Shown here piece after piece: positions 35,095-43,990 of a stretch of 64,000 nt of DNA. The stretch spans positions 496,001-560,000 of the forward strand of contig NZ_CP094380.1 of NCBI RefSeq assembly GCF_022809775.1, read 5' to 3'. A program made the position numbers and the translations under genes. The notes under the pieces were generated by a model. It saw only the letters and a program-made list of their open reading frames with translations, had not been told where the DNA came from and did no database searches. The DNA is from Pseudodesulfovibrio tunisiensis. GTDB taxonomy: Bacteria; Desulfobacterota; Desulfovibrionia; Desulfovibrionales; Desulfovibrionaceae. Each line of letters opens with the position of its first letter. Position 1 is the stretch's first letter.

Positions 35095-35382
35095 TTATCT
35101 GCCGCGAATCACGTTGAGCACGGCGAAAAGCACGAAGAAGCCGACTCCCAGCCACCAGAGGGCCAGAGCCAGTTCCGTGGTCAGGGCCACGTAGGTGATC
35201 TTGATGGCGAGGCCGAAGGAAAGGTGGCTCATGATGGATGCCAGATCCGAGCCGTTGAGGTTGCGAAGTGCATCCATGAGCGTCAGGGAGGGCCATGTCC
35301 CGTGGATGAGCCACATCAGTCCCTGATATCCCAGAGTCAGAAGGCAGCCTATCCAGCAGAGGGCTCCGGAGTGTTTGAGCAT
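35095..35382 (-). CDS. Small membrane protein of unknown function
   Basis: 95 residues with two hydrophobic segments (about 9-28 and 72-92) and an intervening loop. No family recognised. It stands alone upstream of the decaheme gene, with 186 bases in between. Confidence 0.65.
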   Translation of the reverse strand: MLKHSGALCWIGCLLTLGYQGLMWLIHGTWPSLTLMDALRNLNGSDLASIMSHLSFGLAIKITYVALTTELALALWWLGVGFFVLFAVLNVIRGR

Positions 35383-35488
35383 GATGGTCGTTTCCTTGTG
35401 TTCGGATTTGCGGCAGGGCTACGCATATATCATTGCCCCGGAAATTTCCACGGCCTAGACTGGTTGCAAATCCGGAAAAGGGTGGGAC

Positions 35489-36115
35489 ATGCGATTGGTA
35501 CCCGGAGACAAGGTGCTGGTGGAATATTCCACGTTCGGGGATCGTCTGCTCAGCGTGATCGCCGATGTCAGGAACGGCAACAGACTGGTTGTCTACTCTC
35601 CGCTCACGCCTCCCATTCTGGAGCGGCTTCGCACCGATTCCCGCGCTCTGGTCAAGTTCGTGCAGGAAGGGCGGTTGCGGGCCTTCCGGTCCCGTGTCCT
35701 GAATTCGGTGACCGCGCTCGGCGAACTTGTGGAACTGGATTATCCGGGATTCGCGGTGGATGCGGATGAGCGGTGCGAACCCCGCTGCGGCTGTCGTTTC
35801 CCGGCGACGGTCATGCTCGGAGAGCGGAGCATGGATGCCGTGGTCGAGGATATGTCCGAATCCTGTGCCCGGGTCCGGTTTCGTGAGCCCGGAAGCTGTC
35901 TGACTGATCGGGATTCGGACAGGGAAGTGCGTCTTGCGTTTCGTCCGTTCGACCCTGAACGCGGGTATGACGTGTCTTGCGAAGTGCAGTCCGTGTTCAT
36001 GCGCGACCGGGATATGCATGCGGTGCTGCGATTTTCGGAAAAGGACCGGGAAATGCGTGATCGCATCTCCCGGTTCGTGGCGTCCCAGCTTCAGTGCATG
36101 ACCGACAGTTCATAG
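35489..36115 (+). CDS. PilZ-like protein, possible c-di-GMP receptor
   Basis: 208 residues. The N-terminal half (about 1-95) resembles the YcgR N-terminal beta domain (LVPGDKVLVEY, LVVYSPLTPP). The C-terminal half has a PilZ arrangement with R-x-x-R-like residues (ERCEPRCGCRFPATV) and D-x-S-x-x (VVEDMSESCARVRF), in which the last Gly of the PilZ motif is missing. Binding of cyclic di-GMP may therefore be weak or altered. Ribosome site GGGTGGG precedes the ATG. Confidence 0.72.
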   Translation: MRLVPGDKVLVEYSTFGDRLLSVIADVRNGNRLVVYSPLTPPILERLRTDSRALVKFVQEGRLRAFRSRVLNSVTALGELVELDYPGFAVDADERCEPRCGCRFPATVMLGERSMDAVVEDMSESCARVRFREPGSCLTDRDSDREVRLAFRPFDPERGYDVSCEVQSVFMRDRDMHAVLRFSEKDREMRDRISRFVASQLQCMTDSS

Positions 36116-36124
36116 GGCGGGACG

Positions 36125-37036
36125 TTATTTCGTCTGTCCGGCCTTTTTGGCATAGTTGGCGGCGGTTATGCCCGCCACGCAGCCTTCACCGACAGCCTTG
36201 GCCATTTGCAGCGGAGGACCGCAGATGTCCCCGGCCGCAAAAACGCCGTCCACATTGGTGCGCATCTTCTTGTCGGTTTCAATGTACTTCATGCTTTCAT
36301 CCAGTTGCAGCCCCAGGGATGCGGTCAGTTCGAGCACGCCCTTTGCGCCGAGTTCGATGAATACGCCGGTAACATCGAGAACCGAGCCGTCTTCCAGCTC
36401 CAGTCCGGTCACCGCGTTTTCACCGAGGATGCGCTTGATGGAAGCGCCTTCATGCACCAGCACGCCGGAATCGTCGAGCTGTTTGCGCAGGGCCGGGGCA
36501 ATGTCCAGCCTGTCGCTGATCAGGTGCACCTCGGAAGCGAACCGGGTCAGGGTGACCGCGCCTCCTGCGGCTGCACTGCGGGAGCCTGCCACTGCCACCA
36601 CTTCGTTGCGGAAGAAGCCTGCGTCGCAATCCACGCAGTAGCTCACGCCCTTGCCGAGCAGGTCCTTTTCTCCGGGTACGCCCAGCTTGTTGCGGCTCGA
36701 GCCCGTGGCGAGGATGACGGTGTGCGTCCGGATCGTGTCGCCGGATTCCGTTGTCAGCGCAAAACCGGCATCCTCCCGTTCGATGGACAGGACGTCCTCG
36801 TCGCGGAATTCGGCACCGAAGGAGATTGCCTGCTCGCGGCCCGTGCGCAGGATTTCCTCGCCGGACATGGTGAGCTGGCAGCAGTAGTTTTCCACGTGGG
36901 CCCAGTACAGGCTGGAGTTGTCCAGACGGCCGAGCATGAGGGTACGGGCCTTTTTGCGGGATGCGTGTATGGCGGCCTGCAGACCGGCAGGGCCGGAACC
37001 GAGAATGACGATGTCGTATGCAATGGAAGTGTTCAT
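36125..37036 (-). CDS. Thioredoxin reductase-like FAD-dependent oxidoreductase
   Basis: 303 residues: FAD site VILGSGPAGLQAA, redox pair CVDC in place of the usual CATC, NAD(P) region VAVAGSRSAAAGGA that lacks the classical GxGxxA, and C-terminal GVFAAGDICGPPLQMAKAVGEG. The altered nucleotide loop suggests a different electron donor than NADPH. Start 37036 has CGGAG upstream. Confidence 0.88.
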   Translation of the reverse strand: MNTSIAYDIVILGSGPAGLQAAIHASRKKARTLMLGRLDNSSLYWAHVENYCCQLTMSGEEILRTGREQAISFGAEFRDEDVLSIEREDAGFALTTESGDTIRTHTVILATGSSRNKLGVPGEKDLLGKGVSYCVDCDAGFFRNEVVAVAGSRSAAAGGAVTLTRFASEVHLISDRLDIAPALRKQLDDSGVLVHEGASIKRILGENAVTGLELEDGSVLDVTGVFIELGAKGVLELTASLGLQLDESMKYIETDKKMRTNVDGVFAAGDICGPPLQMAKAVGEGCVAGITAANYAKKAGQTK

Positions 37037-37110
37037 GACTGTCTCCGGTTGTTCGGGTTCCTGTTCAGGATACCCATTCCCGGAATAATGTAAAGTACCC
37101 TTGGGGGGTA

Positions 37111-37893
37111 TTAGAGAAAAGGTATGCTCAACATGCCGCCCAGTGTCTGGGAGGAGGGAGATCGAAAGATGTTCAGCCCTATGGCCATGTTGTGGTGCCC
37201 GAGGTCTGGTTGGGGTTTGTAGGTGGAAAAGAGTCTGTCCCACCAAGGGAAGTTGAAGCCGAAGTTGCGGTTTGCCTCATGCATGTCCGTGGAATGGTGC
37301 ACGCGGTGCATGTCCGGCGTGACCACGGCAAGTCTGAGGATGCGGTCGACTCCGGCGGGCAGCGCAAGATTGGCGTGATTGAACAGGGCGCAGCCGTTCA
37401 GCACGATTTCGAACAGGATTACGCCGAGGACCGGAGGCCCGAGTATCGCGACAAGTGTCAGCTTGTAGACCATGGACAGGATTATTTCCAGCGGATGGAA
37501 TCGGACCCCGGTGCTTGCGTCGATGTGCAGGTCGGCATGGTGCATGCGATGAATGCGCCAGAGCGGAAGGAATCTGTGGAATGCCACATGCTGCCAGTAC
37601 ACGGCCATGTCCAGCAGGAGTATGGTTGCGGGAACCGAGATGGGGAGCGGCAGATCGAGAAGGTTGAAAAGGCCCCAGCCGTATTGGGCGCACAGTGCTG
37701 CAAGCGCGGCCGGAAGGACCGGGAAGAGGAGTCTGACGATTCCCGTGGACAGGAAGGCCGTGCCGAGGTTGGCGAACCAGCGGCCCTTGCGCGGCGGCCG
37801 GGGCACACGTTTCGGCCGTGCATGCTCGGCCCAGGCCATGATGAGCAGGACGGCCAGAAACGAGCCGATGCGGACGAGCGGTTCGTAGGGCAT
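37111..37893 (-). CDS. Fatty acid hydroxylase / sterol desaturase family membrane protein
   Basis: 260 residues with four to five membrane helices and the di-iron histidine boxes HVAFHR, HRMHH and HRVHH, plus HHNM near the end. This family uses oxygen to hydroxylate or desaturate lipids, which is notable in an organism that appears to be a strict anaerobe. The substrate is not predictable. Four bases upstream of it (minus strand) ends the REC-TPR gene, so the two are likely cotranscribed. Confidence 0.88.
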   Translation of the reverse strand: MPYEPLVRIGSFLAVLLIMAWAEHARPKRVPRPPRKGRWFANLGTAFLSTGIVRLLFPVLPAALAALCAQYGWGLFNLLDLPLPISVPATILLLDMAVYWQHVAFHRFLPLWRIHRMHHADLHIDASTGVRFHPLEIILSMVYKLTLVAILGPPVLGVILFEIVLNGCALFNHANLALPAGVDRILRLAVVTPDMHRVHHSTDMHEANRNFGFNFPWWDRLFSTYKPQPDLGHHNMAIGLNIFRSPSSQTLGGMLSIPFL

Positions 37894-37897
37894 GCGG

Positions 37898-39004
37898 TCA
37901 GACGTCCTTTGCGGATTCCTTTTGCCCCTCGGGAAGCGGGCGGGGGCGTTGCGTCCTGCCGGGTACAGGTCGCCATGGTTTGCCGTGAATCCGCTGGTAG
38001 AGCTTGTGGGCCTCGCGGAATTCCGGGTTCATTTGCAGGGATTTGTCCACGGCGTCGGACGCTTCGGTCAGCCTGCCCATGAAGTAGAAGGCCTTGGCCA
38101 TGTTGAAGTAGATGTTCTCGTCGTTGGGCGTGAGCTCCAGAGCCTGCGCATAGGCATGGATCGCGCCGGGATAGTCGCCCTGCTTGCGAAGGGTTACCCC
38201 GAGACTGTTGAACGGGTTGGGCGTGTCGGATTCGTATTTGAGAATTTCGATGAACAGTTCCTTGGTCTGCTCCAGTCTGTCGAACTGGGCGTGGATGTCC
38301 GCGGCCTTCTTGAGGAACTGCTTGAAGCTTTCCAGATCGCCCTTGGCCTTGTAGGCCTCGGCCAGCCCTTTGTAGGCCTCGGCAAACAGGTCGTTGATCT
38401 TGACCGCCTTCTTGAAGGCCACGATGGCTTTGCCGTATTTCCCCTGCATCAGGTAGGAGCAGCCCATGTCGTAGTAGCGTTGTGCCTCATCCTGATAGGA
38501 GATGAGTTCCTCGAAGGCTTCGATGGCTTCGTCGAAATCTCCGCGTTCCACCATGCTCTTGGCTTCCTGCAACTCCATTTCCTCGATTTCCGGGTAGTTG
38601 TCGAGCTGGTTGGCGAGGATGAGATAGCGTTCGAAGGTCTCCATGGAATAGGGCCGGAGCACATAGCCGAGGCAGCCTGCGGCAATGGCGTCCAGTACAT
38701 GGTCCTTCCGGTTCTCCAGAGTGACCATGATGATGGGCAGGGGACGTCCGCTCATGTTCTTGCGCATGATTTGGCAGAACTTGATGCCGGACATGTCATC
38801 CAGAGATGAGTCGCACAGGATCAGGTCCACGGGATTGCCATGGATGTGATCGATGGCGTCCGCACCCGAGGAAAACGCCTTCACCGTGTCCGGGCCGAAC
38901 ACCATGATGGAGGCCTGATCGCGTTTGGAATGCACGTCGATGTTCGTGAGAACCACGGCGTGCTTGAACGCCCTGTATGCTTTGCTGTCTTTTTTCTGTG
39001 GCAT
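37898..39004 (-). CDS. Receiver domain protein with TPR repeats
   Basis: 368 residues. The receiver (about 15-140) has the acceptor Asp in LILCDSSLDDMSG and a Tyr-Val-Leu-Arg-Pro end, with Arg where the switch Lys is normally found. It is followed by TPR repeats from about 150 to 340 (ISYQDEAQRYYDMGCSYLM, AEAYKGLAEAYKAKGD, NPFNSLGVTLRKQGDY, ENIYFNMAKAFYFMGR). Probably a protein-protein signalling adaptor. Partner unknown. Confidence 0.87.
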   Translation of the reverse strand: MPQKKDSKAYRAFKHAVVLTNIDVHSKRDQASIMVFGPDTVKAFSSGADAIDHIHGNPVDLILCDSSLDDMSGIKFCQIMRKNMSGRPLPIIMVTLENRKDHVLDAIAAGCLGYVLRPYSMETFERYLILANQLDNYPEIEEMELQEAKSMVERGDFDEAIEAFEELISYQDEAQRYYDMGCSYLMQGKYGKAIVAFKKAVKINDLFAEAYKGLAEAYKAKGDLESFKQFLKKAADIHAQFDRLEQTKELFIEILKYESDTPNPFNSLGVTLRKQGDYPGAIHAYAQALELTPNDENIYFNMAKAFYFMGRLTEASDAVDKSLQMNPEFREAHKLYQRIHGKPWRPVPGRTQRPRPLPEGQKESAKDV

Positions 39005-39062
39005 GACGGTTTGTGCTGGTTGAATTCGCCTTTTGCATCAAGGCTACCTGCACAAGCCGTTT

Positions 39063-39848
39063 CTAGCAAGGGGATGACGGCATTTTATAATGAAGTTGGT
39101 TGAGTATGCGGTGTTTCAGCTTGATGATTTCCGGAATGTCCGGGAGCAGAGCGAGCAGTTTTTCCATGTTGCCGCTGCGTGCCAGAAGGTCGAGGCCGGT
39201 TTCGGTGTTGAAGTCGTTGATCCAGCCCGCCACCAGCATCTTGAAGTCGTTGGACCAGCGTATTTCGCTGTAACTGCCCGTGCGTCCGGCCAGTACGTCC
39301 TGAAGAATGGATTGCGTGTATCGTGTGGGGTGCTGGGTTGCGCCGAGCACGACCACCGGATCAAGCGGTTTGTCCCCGCCCAGGTGGGTGATCATGACCG
39401 GAAATATGTCCAGCTTGTCGCTGTCGCGCACGATTCTTGCGGCTGTGTTCAGCGGTTCCGGCAGGGAGGAGGGCAGAGTCTTGACATTGTGCAGTCCGAT
39501 GGCCGCACGGATCAGCCGTTGATCCGCGGCCGGAAGATGGTCGATGAACCCCGGGGTGCGCAGGGCCAGAACGCCCAGTCTTGCGTGATTTGCGGATTCC
39601 CTGTCATTGTAGGTCCTGTAGCGGGCGTATTGCGTGAAGCGTCCGATATCGTGATACAGGGCCGCGAGCAGGGTCAGGTCCCGAGTGCGTCCGGTTATGC
39701 CGTCGCCTTCCACGATTTCCCGCGCATTGTCGAGAACGCGGAGGGAGTGCTCCAGCTTGAGCTGGATATGGTAATCGTAATCCGGTGTTCCGATCAGATG
39801 CTGACGGGAATGCTCCGCGAGGCGGCGTATGTGTCTGTCGAGGTCCAT
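39063..39848 (-). CDS. HD domain phosphohydrolase-like protein
   Basis: 261 residues with the HD metal-binding pattern: H in EHSLRVL, HD in ALYHDIGRF, H in HARLG, H in GLHN and D in RDSDKLDIFPVM. Likely hydrolyses a nucleotide or phosphate ester. The substrate is unknown. Ends 58 bases before the REC-TPR gene. Confidence 0.85.
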   Translation of the reverse strand: MDLDRHIRRLAEHSRQHLIGTPDYDYHIQLKLEHSLRVLDNAREIVEGDGITGRTRDLTLLAALYHDIGRFTQYARYRTYNDRESANHARLGVLALRTPGFIDHLPAADQRLIRAAIGLHNVKTLPSSLPEPLNTAARIVRDSDKLDIFPVMITHLGGDKPLDPVVVLGATQHPTRYTQSILQDVLAGRTGSYSEIRWSNDFKMLVAGWINDFNTETGLDLLARSGNMEKLLALLPDIPEIIKLKHRILNQLHYKMPSSPC

Positions 39849-39853
39849 GATTG

Positions 39854-40183
39854 CTACGACTTCCGGATTTTGCGCTTGCGTACCTGGAATTCGGCTTCTC
39901 CCACTTCTCCTGCCTCGAACTGTTTCGTCAATTCCGCAATTTCCTGTTGGCGCAGTTCCTCGGCTTCGCGGTCCAGTTCCTTGTCACGGAAGATGCCCTT
40001 GGGCCCGAACAGGAGGCGCAGGAAGAGGAGGATTACCCCGAGCAGCAGGGCGACGAAAGCGAATCTGGCGAGGGACGGCAGCAGGGCGTCGCCGTACCCC
40101 GAGCCAAAGGGCCATGCCCGCCATTGGGGATTGTTGAAAATATCCAGCCCTGCGTTGAAGGCGAGATGAATGAAATCGGTCAT
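39854..40183 (-). CDS. Small membrane protein with C-terminal SHOCT-like motif
   Basis: 109 residues. One strong membrane segment (about 37-60), then a basic and acidic helix ending EAGEVGEAEFQVRKRKI, which resembles short SHOCT oligomerisation motifs. Function unknown. Five bases upstream of the HD gene, so cotranscribed with it. Confidence 0.7.
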   Translation of the reverse strand: MTDFIHLAFNAGLDIFNNPQWRAWPFGSGYGDALLPSLARFAFVALLLGVILLFLRLLFGPKGIFRDKELDREAEELRQQEIAELTKQFEAGEVGEAEFQVRKRKIRKS

Positions 40184-40386
40184 TGGGCGTTTTCTCCGGA
40201 TGTTGGGTTGCGTTTCGGCCTTGCCGGAAGCTCCTTTTCCTACGATGGGCGTGCATCGGAGGCAAGAGGGAATTTCCCGAGGCGAAAAAGCAATATCCCC
40301 GCCTTGTGCGGGGCGGCGTTTGCATGTATTGACCGTTGTGAACCCGGGGCGACCCTCTTGCCGCGGGAGTGTTTTTCGGAGGATTC

Positions 40387-40794
40387 ATGCGTATTCTGAT
40401 TGTGGAAGACGAGTTCACGAGTCGCAAGCTTCTGACCGCACTGCTCGCGGATTACGGCGAATGCGACACCGCGTCGGACGGCGTGGAATGCGTGGACAGG
40501 TTCAGGGAGGCTCTGGTCAAGGGCTCGCCCTATGATCTCGTATGCATGGATATCATGATGCCCAACAAGGACGGGCATCAGGCGCTCAAGGAAATTCGTG
40601 AACTCGAGCAGGAATTCGAATGCAAACCCTCGGATGAGGCGAAGGTCATCATGGTCACGGCGCTCAACGATCCCAAGACCGTGGTCAAGGGGGGTCTTCG
40701 TCGTATTCTTCATTTTTCGCGCGTTTCGCAGACGCTCGGGAAACGAGGATCAGGAACAGGATCGGAACAGGATGGACATGCGGGATTCCGATGA
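40387..40794 (+). pseudogene. CheY-like receiver, 3' end lost by fusion to the next gene
   Basis: The first about 101 residues are a normal CheY: LIVEDEFTSRK, acceptor Asp in VCMDIMMPNKDG, Thr in MVTALNDPKTVVK. At about 40690 the frame runs into unrelated sequence, and the rest (GGLRRILHFSRV ...) has no receiver features. The last strand and helix with the switch Lys (KP) are missing. The same bases in another frame continue into the Tim44-like gene, so a deletion in a run of six G joins the two. Confidence 0.75.
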
Positions 40795-41308
40795 TTCGCA
40801 GGACGATGCGGACGGCAAGATGCGGCGCGGTGTGGACAGGTATGAGGCGGCTCGGCGTTCCTGGGAATATTTTCAGACGGGAGAAGCCCGGCCCGAACCT
40901 GTGGAGAACGCGCCGCAAGCCGCGCACGGGCAGGGGGATTTCGATTCCTCGGAGTTTCTGGAAGGTGCGAAGATTTTCTTTTCCCGATTTCAGGAAGCTG
41001 GCGACAACAGGGACCTTGATTCCATCCGGGATTTCATTTCGGATGAAGTCTATGCTCAGGCCGTGGCCGATCTGGAGACCGGCGGGGTTGCGGCTCGTAC
41101 CGAGATCATGCTTCTTGACGCCCGGCTTGTGGATGTGAGGACGGAAAACGGGACCACCAGCGTGACGGTCCAGTTTGATGCGGATCTGCGCAAGGGCATT
41201 TCCGGGGGACAGCGTGAACATGTGCGTACCGTGTGGGAATTCTCTCGTGACGAAACCGCGCCCGGTTCCCTGTGGACGCTGGACAAGATCAACCGGATGG
41301 ATCACTGA
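40690..41308 (+). pseudogene. Tim44-like domain protein, 5' end lost
   Basis: From 40691 the frame encodes a hydrophobic stretch (GVFVVFFIFRAFRRR), then a charged linker and a Tim44-like domain (FDSSEFLEGAKIFFSRFQEAGDNRDLDSIRDFIS ... WTLDKINRM). Related bacterial proteins carry a signal or membrane N-terminus before such a stretch; that is missing. A possible internal ATG lies at 40772, which would make a 178-residue soluble protein. Whether it is expressed is unclear. Confidence 0.7.
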
Positions 41309-41343
41309 TTTTCAGCAACACCTATCCCAGGAGGGGGATTGTT

Positions 41344-42057
41344 TTGGCGGATATGAAATATGATCTGGGCCAGCCTTTCGAGGCGCTCATGGACCTTGCC
41401 CGGAAGAAATTCGGGGAAGTGCGGTTTGAACCCTTTCATTTCGGTGGCGGCGAACTGGAAGTGCTCCAGATCGTGGACATGCCCAAATATATCGACAAGC
41501 TCGTTTCCAGGACCCGGTCCGGCAAATCCGTGGATCTGCCGCTTTGGGCCAAGATATGGCCGTCCTGCATGGTGCTGGGCGCAATGCTGGACAAGTATCC
41601 GTTTCCCGAGAACGCGAAGGTCATCGAAATCGGAGCGGGATGCGCAGTCAACGGCCTGCTGCTGGCTCGCCGCGGGCTGGACGTGGTGGTTACGGATGTG
41701 GACGAGGATGCACTGCTGTTCAGCCGCATCAATGCCCTGAAAAACGGTTTGGATAACAAGTTGACCGTGCGGCGCGTGGATTTCACCCGTGACAGTCTGG
41801 GAGAACGTTTCGACTACATTCTCGGTTGCGAAGTGGTGTATACCGAGGCCGCCTATGAGCCGCTCGTCGGTTTTCTCGATGATCACCTGGCTTCGGCAGG
41901 CGCAGGAGAGGTTTTTCTCGCTCTGGATGGCAAGCGTCAGGCCAGACGGTTCTTTCAGCTTGCCTCCGACAGGTTCGCCATGATGCGGACAGCCGCAAAC
42001 ATCAAGGACAAGGGCGAATCCAGGGAAGTCCTGCTTTTCCGCCTGAGAAGGAAGTAG
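41344..42057 (+). CDS. Class I SAM-dependent methyltransferase (protein-lysine/METTL type)
   Basis: 237 residues with SAM motif I VIEIGAGCAVNGLLLA, acidic VTDVDED, and FDYILGCEVVYTEAAYEPL, a pattern of Methyltransf_16 protein methyltransferases. A TTG start at 41344 lies seven bases after GGAGGGG; ATG at 41353 is too far from that site. It precedes the ycaO gene by one base, so the two are one operon and may modify the same protein. Confidence 0.85.
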   Translation: MADMKYDLGQPFEALMDLARKKFGEVRFEPFHFGGGELEVLQIVDMPKYIDKLVSRTRSGKSVDLPLWAKIWPSCMVLGAMLDKYPFPENAKVIEIGAGCAVNGLLLARRGLDVVVTDVDEDALLFSRINALKNGLDNKLTVRRVDFTRDSLGERFDYILGCEVVYTEAAYEPLVGFLDDHLASAGAGEVFLALDGKRQARRFFQLASDRFAMMRTAANIKDKGESREVLLFRLRRK

Positions 42058-42058
42058 C

Positions 42059-43792
42059 ATGATCACGTTGAATTCCTGTCCCAAGTCCTTTACCCGTGAT
42101 CAGGACAAGGCTTGCTCTCCCGGAGACACCGTGGCCCGGGTCAAGGCTCGGCTGGAGGAGAAATGTGCCGGAGTGCTTGCTGAAACCGACCGGGTGGATA
42201 CCGGACGGCTCGGCATTCCGGTTTTCGTGAGCAAATGCGGTCCGGCCGCACGCGACGTGATGCCCACGCGCAAGCAGATGGGCAAGGGGGCGTCCCCTGA
42301 GCAGGCAGAAGCGTCCGCACTCATGGAGCTGGTGGAGCGATTCAGCTACTTTTCCTTTTGGAACGATCCGGCCAACTTCGAGGAATTGACATGGTCCGAG
42401 GCCGAGACTCGCTGGCCCGGACAGGTCATGGATATCGCGCGGGTCATCGATTCCGTGGAGGACTCCCTGTCTCCGGATCAGGCCCGCAGGGTCATGGACC
42501 TCGTGCGCTGGAAGTTTCATCCCCTTTTCAACGTCTGTACCGAGTCCGTGGAGTATGCGCCACTGGACTGGTTCAAGAAGCTCAACGAATTCAACGGGTC
42601 TTCCGCAGGCAATACCTTCGAGGAATCCATTTGCCAGGGCGGGTGCGAATTGGTCGAGCGGCACGTTTGCGCCGTGATCGATCGGACGCGGCCCGAGCTT
42701 CCCACCATTGATCAGGAAAATCTGGCCGATCCCGTGCTGGAGCGGTTGTGCCGCTGCTTTCGGGATAATGGGATTACGCTCATCCTGAAGGATTTTTCCC
42801 TTGGTTTTCCCGTTCCCACGGTCGCTGCCATCGCATGGGACGGAAAGACGTTTCCCGCCTTGAGCGAAATCGTGTTCACGGCCGGAACCGCTGCGTCTCC
42901 GGCAAAGGCGGCCATCCGCGCCGTGACCGAGGTGGCGCAACTTGCCGGGGATTTCGAGACCAGCAGGGTCTACGAAGCCTCGGGATTGCCCAAGTTCTCC
43001 GAGCTGGATCAGGCTGAATGGCTCAGAAGCGGACCGCTTGTTTCCCTGAATTCCCTGCCGAGCGTGGAAGACAGGGATATCTACAACGAGCTCAAGGCGC
43101 TGGCCAATGGCTTGGCAGCCAAGGGCTATCCCCTGTATTCCGTGGATACCCGGCATCCCGATCTCATGGTTGCGGCAAATTACAATCTGGTGCCGGGATT
43201 CGACTTCCGAGAGCGTACGCCTAACCGGAGTCTGGGCCTGTTCGTCGGTCGCATTCTGGCCGAGGATTCGGAGTTCGATGAGGCTCTGGAAGGACTGGAC
43301 GTGCTGGAGGAGATATATCCGGAGGCATACTTTCTGCCGTTCTTCCGAGGGCTTCTGGCCTTGCGCATGGGCGATTCCGGGTATGCGCTGGACATGTTTT
43401 CCGAAGCCGAACCCTTGCAGCCCGCCAACGAGGAACGCGGTCTTGCCGCCTTTTATCAGGGATATGTGCTGTCGCAGATGGAGGAATGGGAAGAGTGCGT
43501 GGCACCCCTTGGTCGGGCCGTGGAATACGATGCCGAGGTCAAGGAGTTCTTCAATCTGCGTGGAGTCGCCTATTTCAAGCAGGGCAAATATGAACGGGCG
43601 GCCAGTGATTTTCAGGCCTCTCTGGACATCGATTCCGGCTCCCCGCACGATCTGGCCAACCTCGGCCTGTGTCACAAGTTCATGGGCAATACGGGCGAGG
43701 CGCTGGATTATCTCGGCGCAGCGTTGGAAATGGACCCGGGGCTGGAGTATGCCCGGACGCATTTCGAGGAGTTGCAGGCCCAGGCGGAGTGA
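42059..43792 (+). CDS. ycaO: YcaO domain protein with C-terminal TPR repeats
   Basis: 577 residues. YcaO domain (about 60-380) with the ATP/Mg residues in GKGASPEQAEASALMELVERFS and SSAGNTFEESICQGGCELVERHV. TPR repeats follow (about 400-570). The YcaO family activates amide backbones with ATP to form azolines or thioamides; the E. coli homologue with a TPR tail is linked to ribosomal protein S12 methylthiolation. Upstream partner is a methyltransferase and downstream neighbour is dsrC 198 bases away. The target is unknown. Confidence 0.9.
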   Translation: MITLNSCPKSFTRDQDKACSPGDTVARVKARLEEKCAGVLAETDRVDTGRLGIPVFVSKCGPAARDVMPTRKQMGKGASPEQAEASALMELVERFSYFSFWNDPANFEELTWSEAETRWPGQVMDIARVIDSVEDSLSPDQARRVMDLVRWKFHPLFNVCTESVEYAPLDWFKKLNEFNGSSAGNTFEESICQGGCELVERHVCAVIDRTRPELPTIDQENLADPVLERLCRCFRDNGITLILKDFSLGFPVPTVAAIAWDGKTFPALSEIVFTAGTAASPAKAAIRAVTEVAQLAGDFETSRVYEASGLPKFSELDQAEWLRSGPLVSLNSLPSVEDRDIYNELKALANGLAAKGYPLYSVDTRHPDLMVAANYNLVPGFDFRERTPNRSLGLFVGRILAEDSEFDEALEGLDVLEEIYPEAYFLPFFRGLLALRMGDSGYALDMFSEAEPLQPANEERGLAAFYQGYVLSQMEEWEECVAPLGRAVEYDAEVKEFFNLRGVAYFKQGKYERAASDFQASLDIDSGSPHDLANLGLCHKFMGNTGEALDYLGAALEMDPGLEYARTHFEELQAQAE

Positions 43793-43835
43793 TTGGTGCA
43801 CAGGTATCGACCGGATGTGGATATCGGTGTCCAGG

Positions 43836-43864
43836 TTGACAAAGTTGCCCTATGGGTCGTAAGA
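43836..43864 (+). promoter_or_regulatory. Candidate dsrC promoter
   Basis: Perfect -35 TTGACA at 43836-43841 followed after about 17 bases by a poor -10 (GTAAGA, 43859-43864). The long transcribed leader (about 120 bases) fits the hairpins seen downstream. Confidence 0.45.
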
Positions 43865-43897
43865 GTGTTTGGGCAATTCGAGGACCACTCAGGTTAC

Positions 43898-43945
43898 AAA
43901 CAGCGGATCGCTGTTTAACTGGATATGGCGGCTCCTTTTAGGAGC
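43898..43945 (+). other. dsrC leader stem-loops
   Basis: Two hairpins in the 5' leader: AAACAGCG/CGCTGTTT (43898-43905 with 43909-43916) and GCTCC/GGAGC (43931-43935 with 43941-43945). No terminator follows, so they probably stabilise the message of this very abundant protein. Confidence 0.55.
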
Positions 43946-43990
43946 AACATTACCCCTAACAGCATAGACGTAAATCCTTAGGAGGATACA

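Noticed and set aside
40297..40313. Hairpin CCCCGC/GCGGGG between 40183 and 40387
   Set aside because: Short stem with no U-run on either side; not enough to call a terminator. The 203-base gap shows nothing else convincing.
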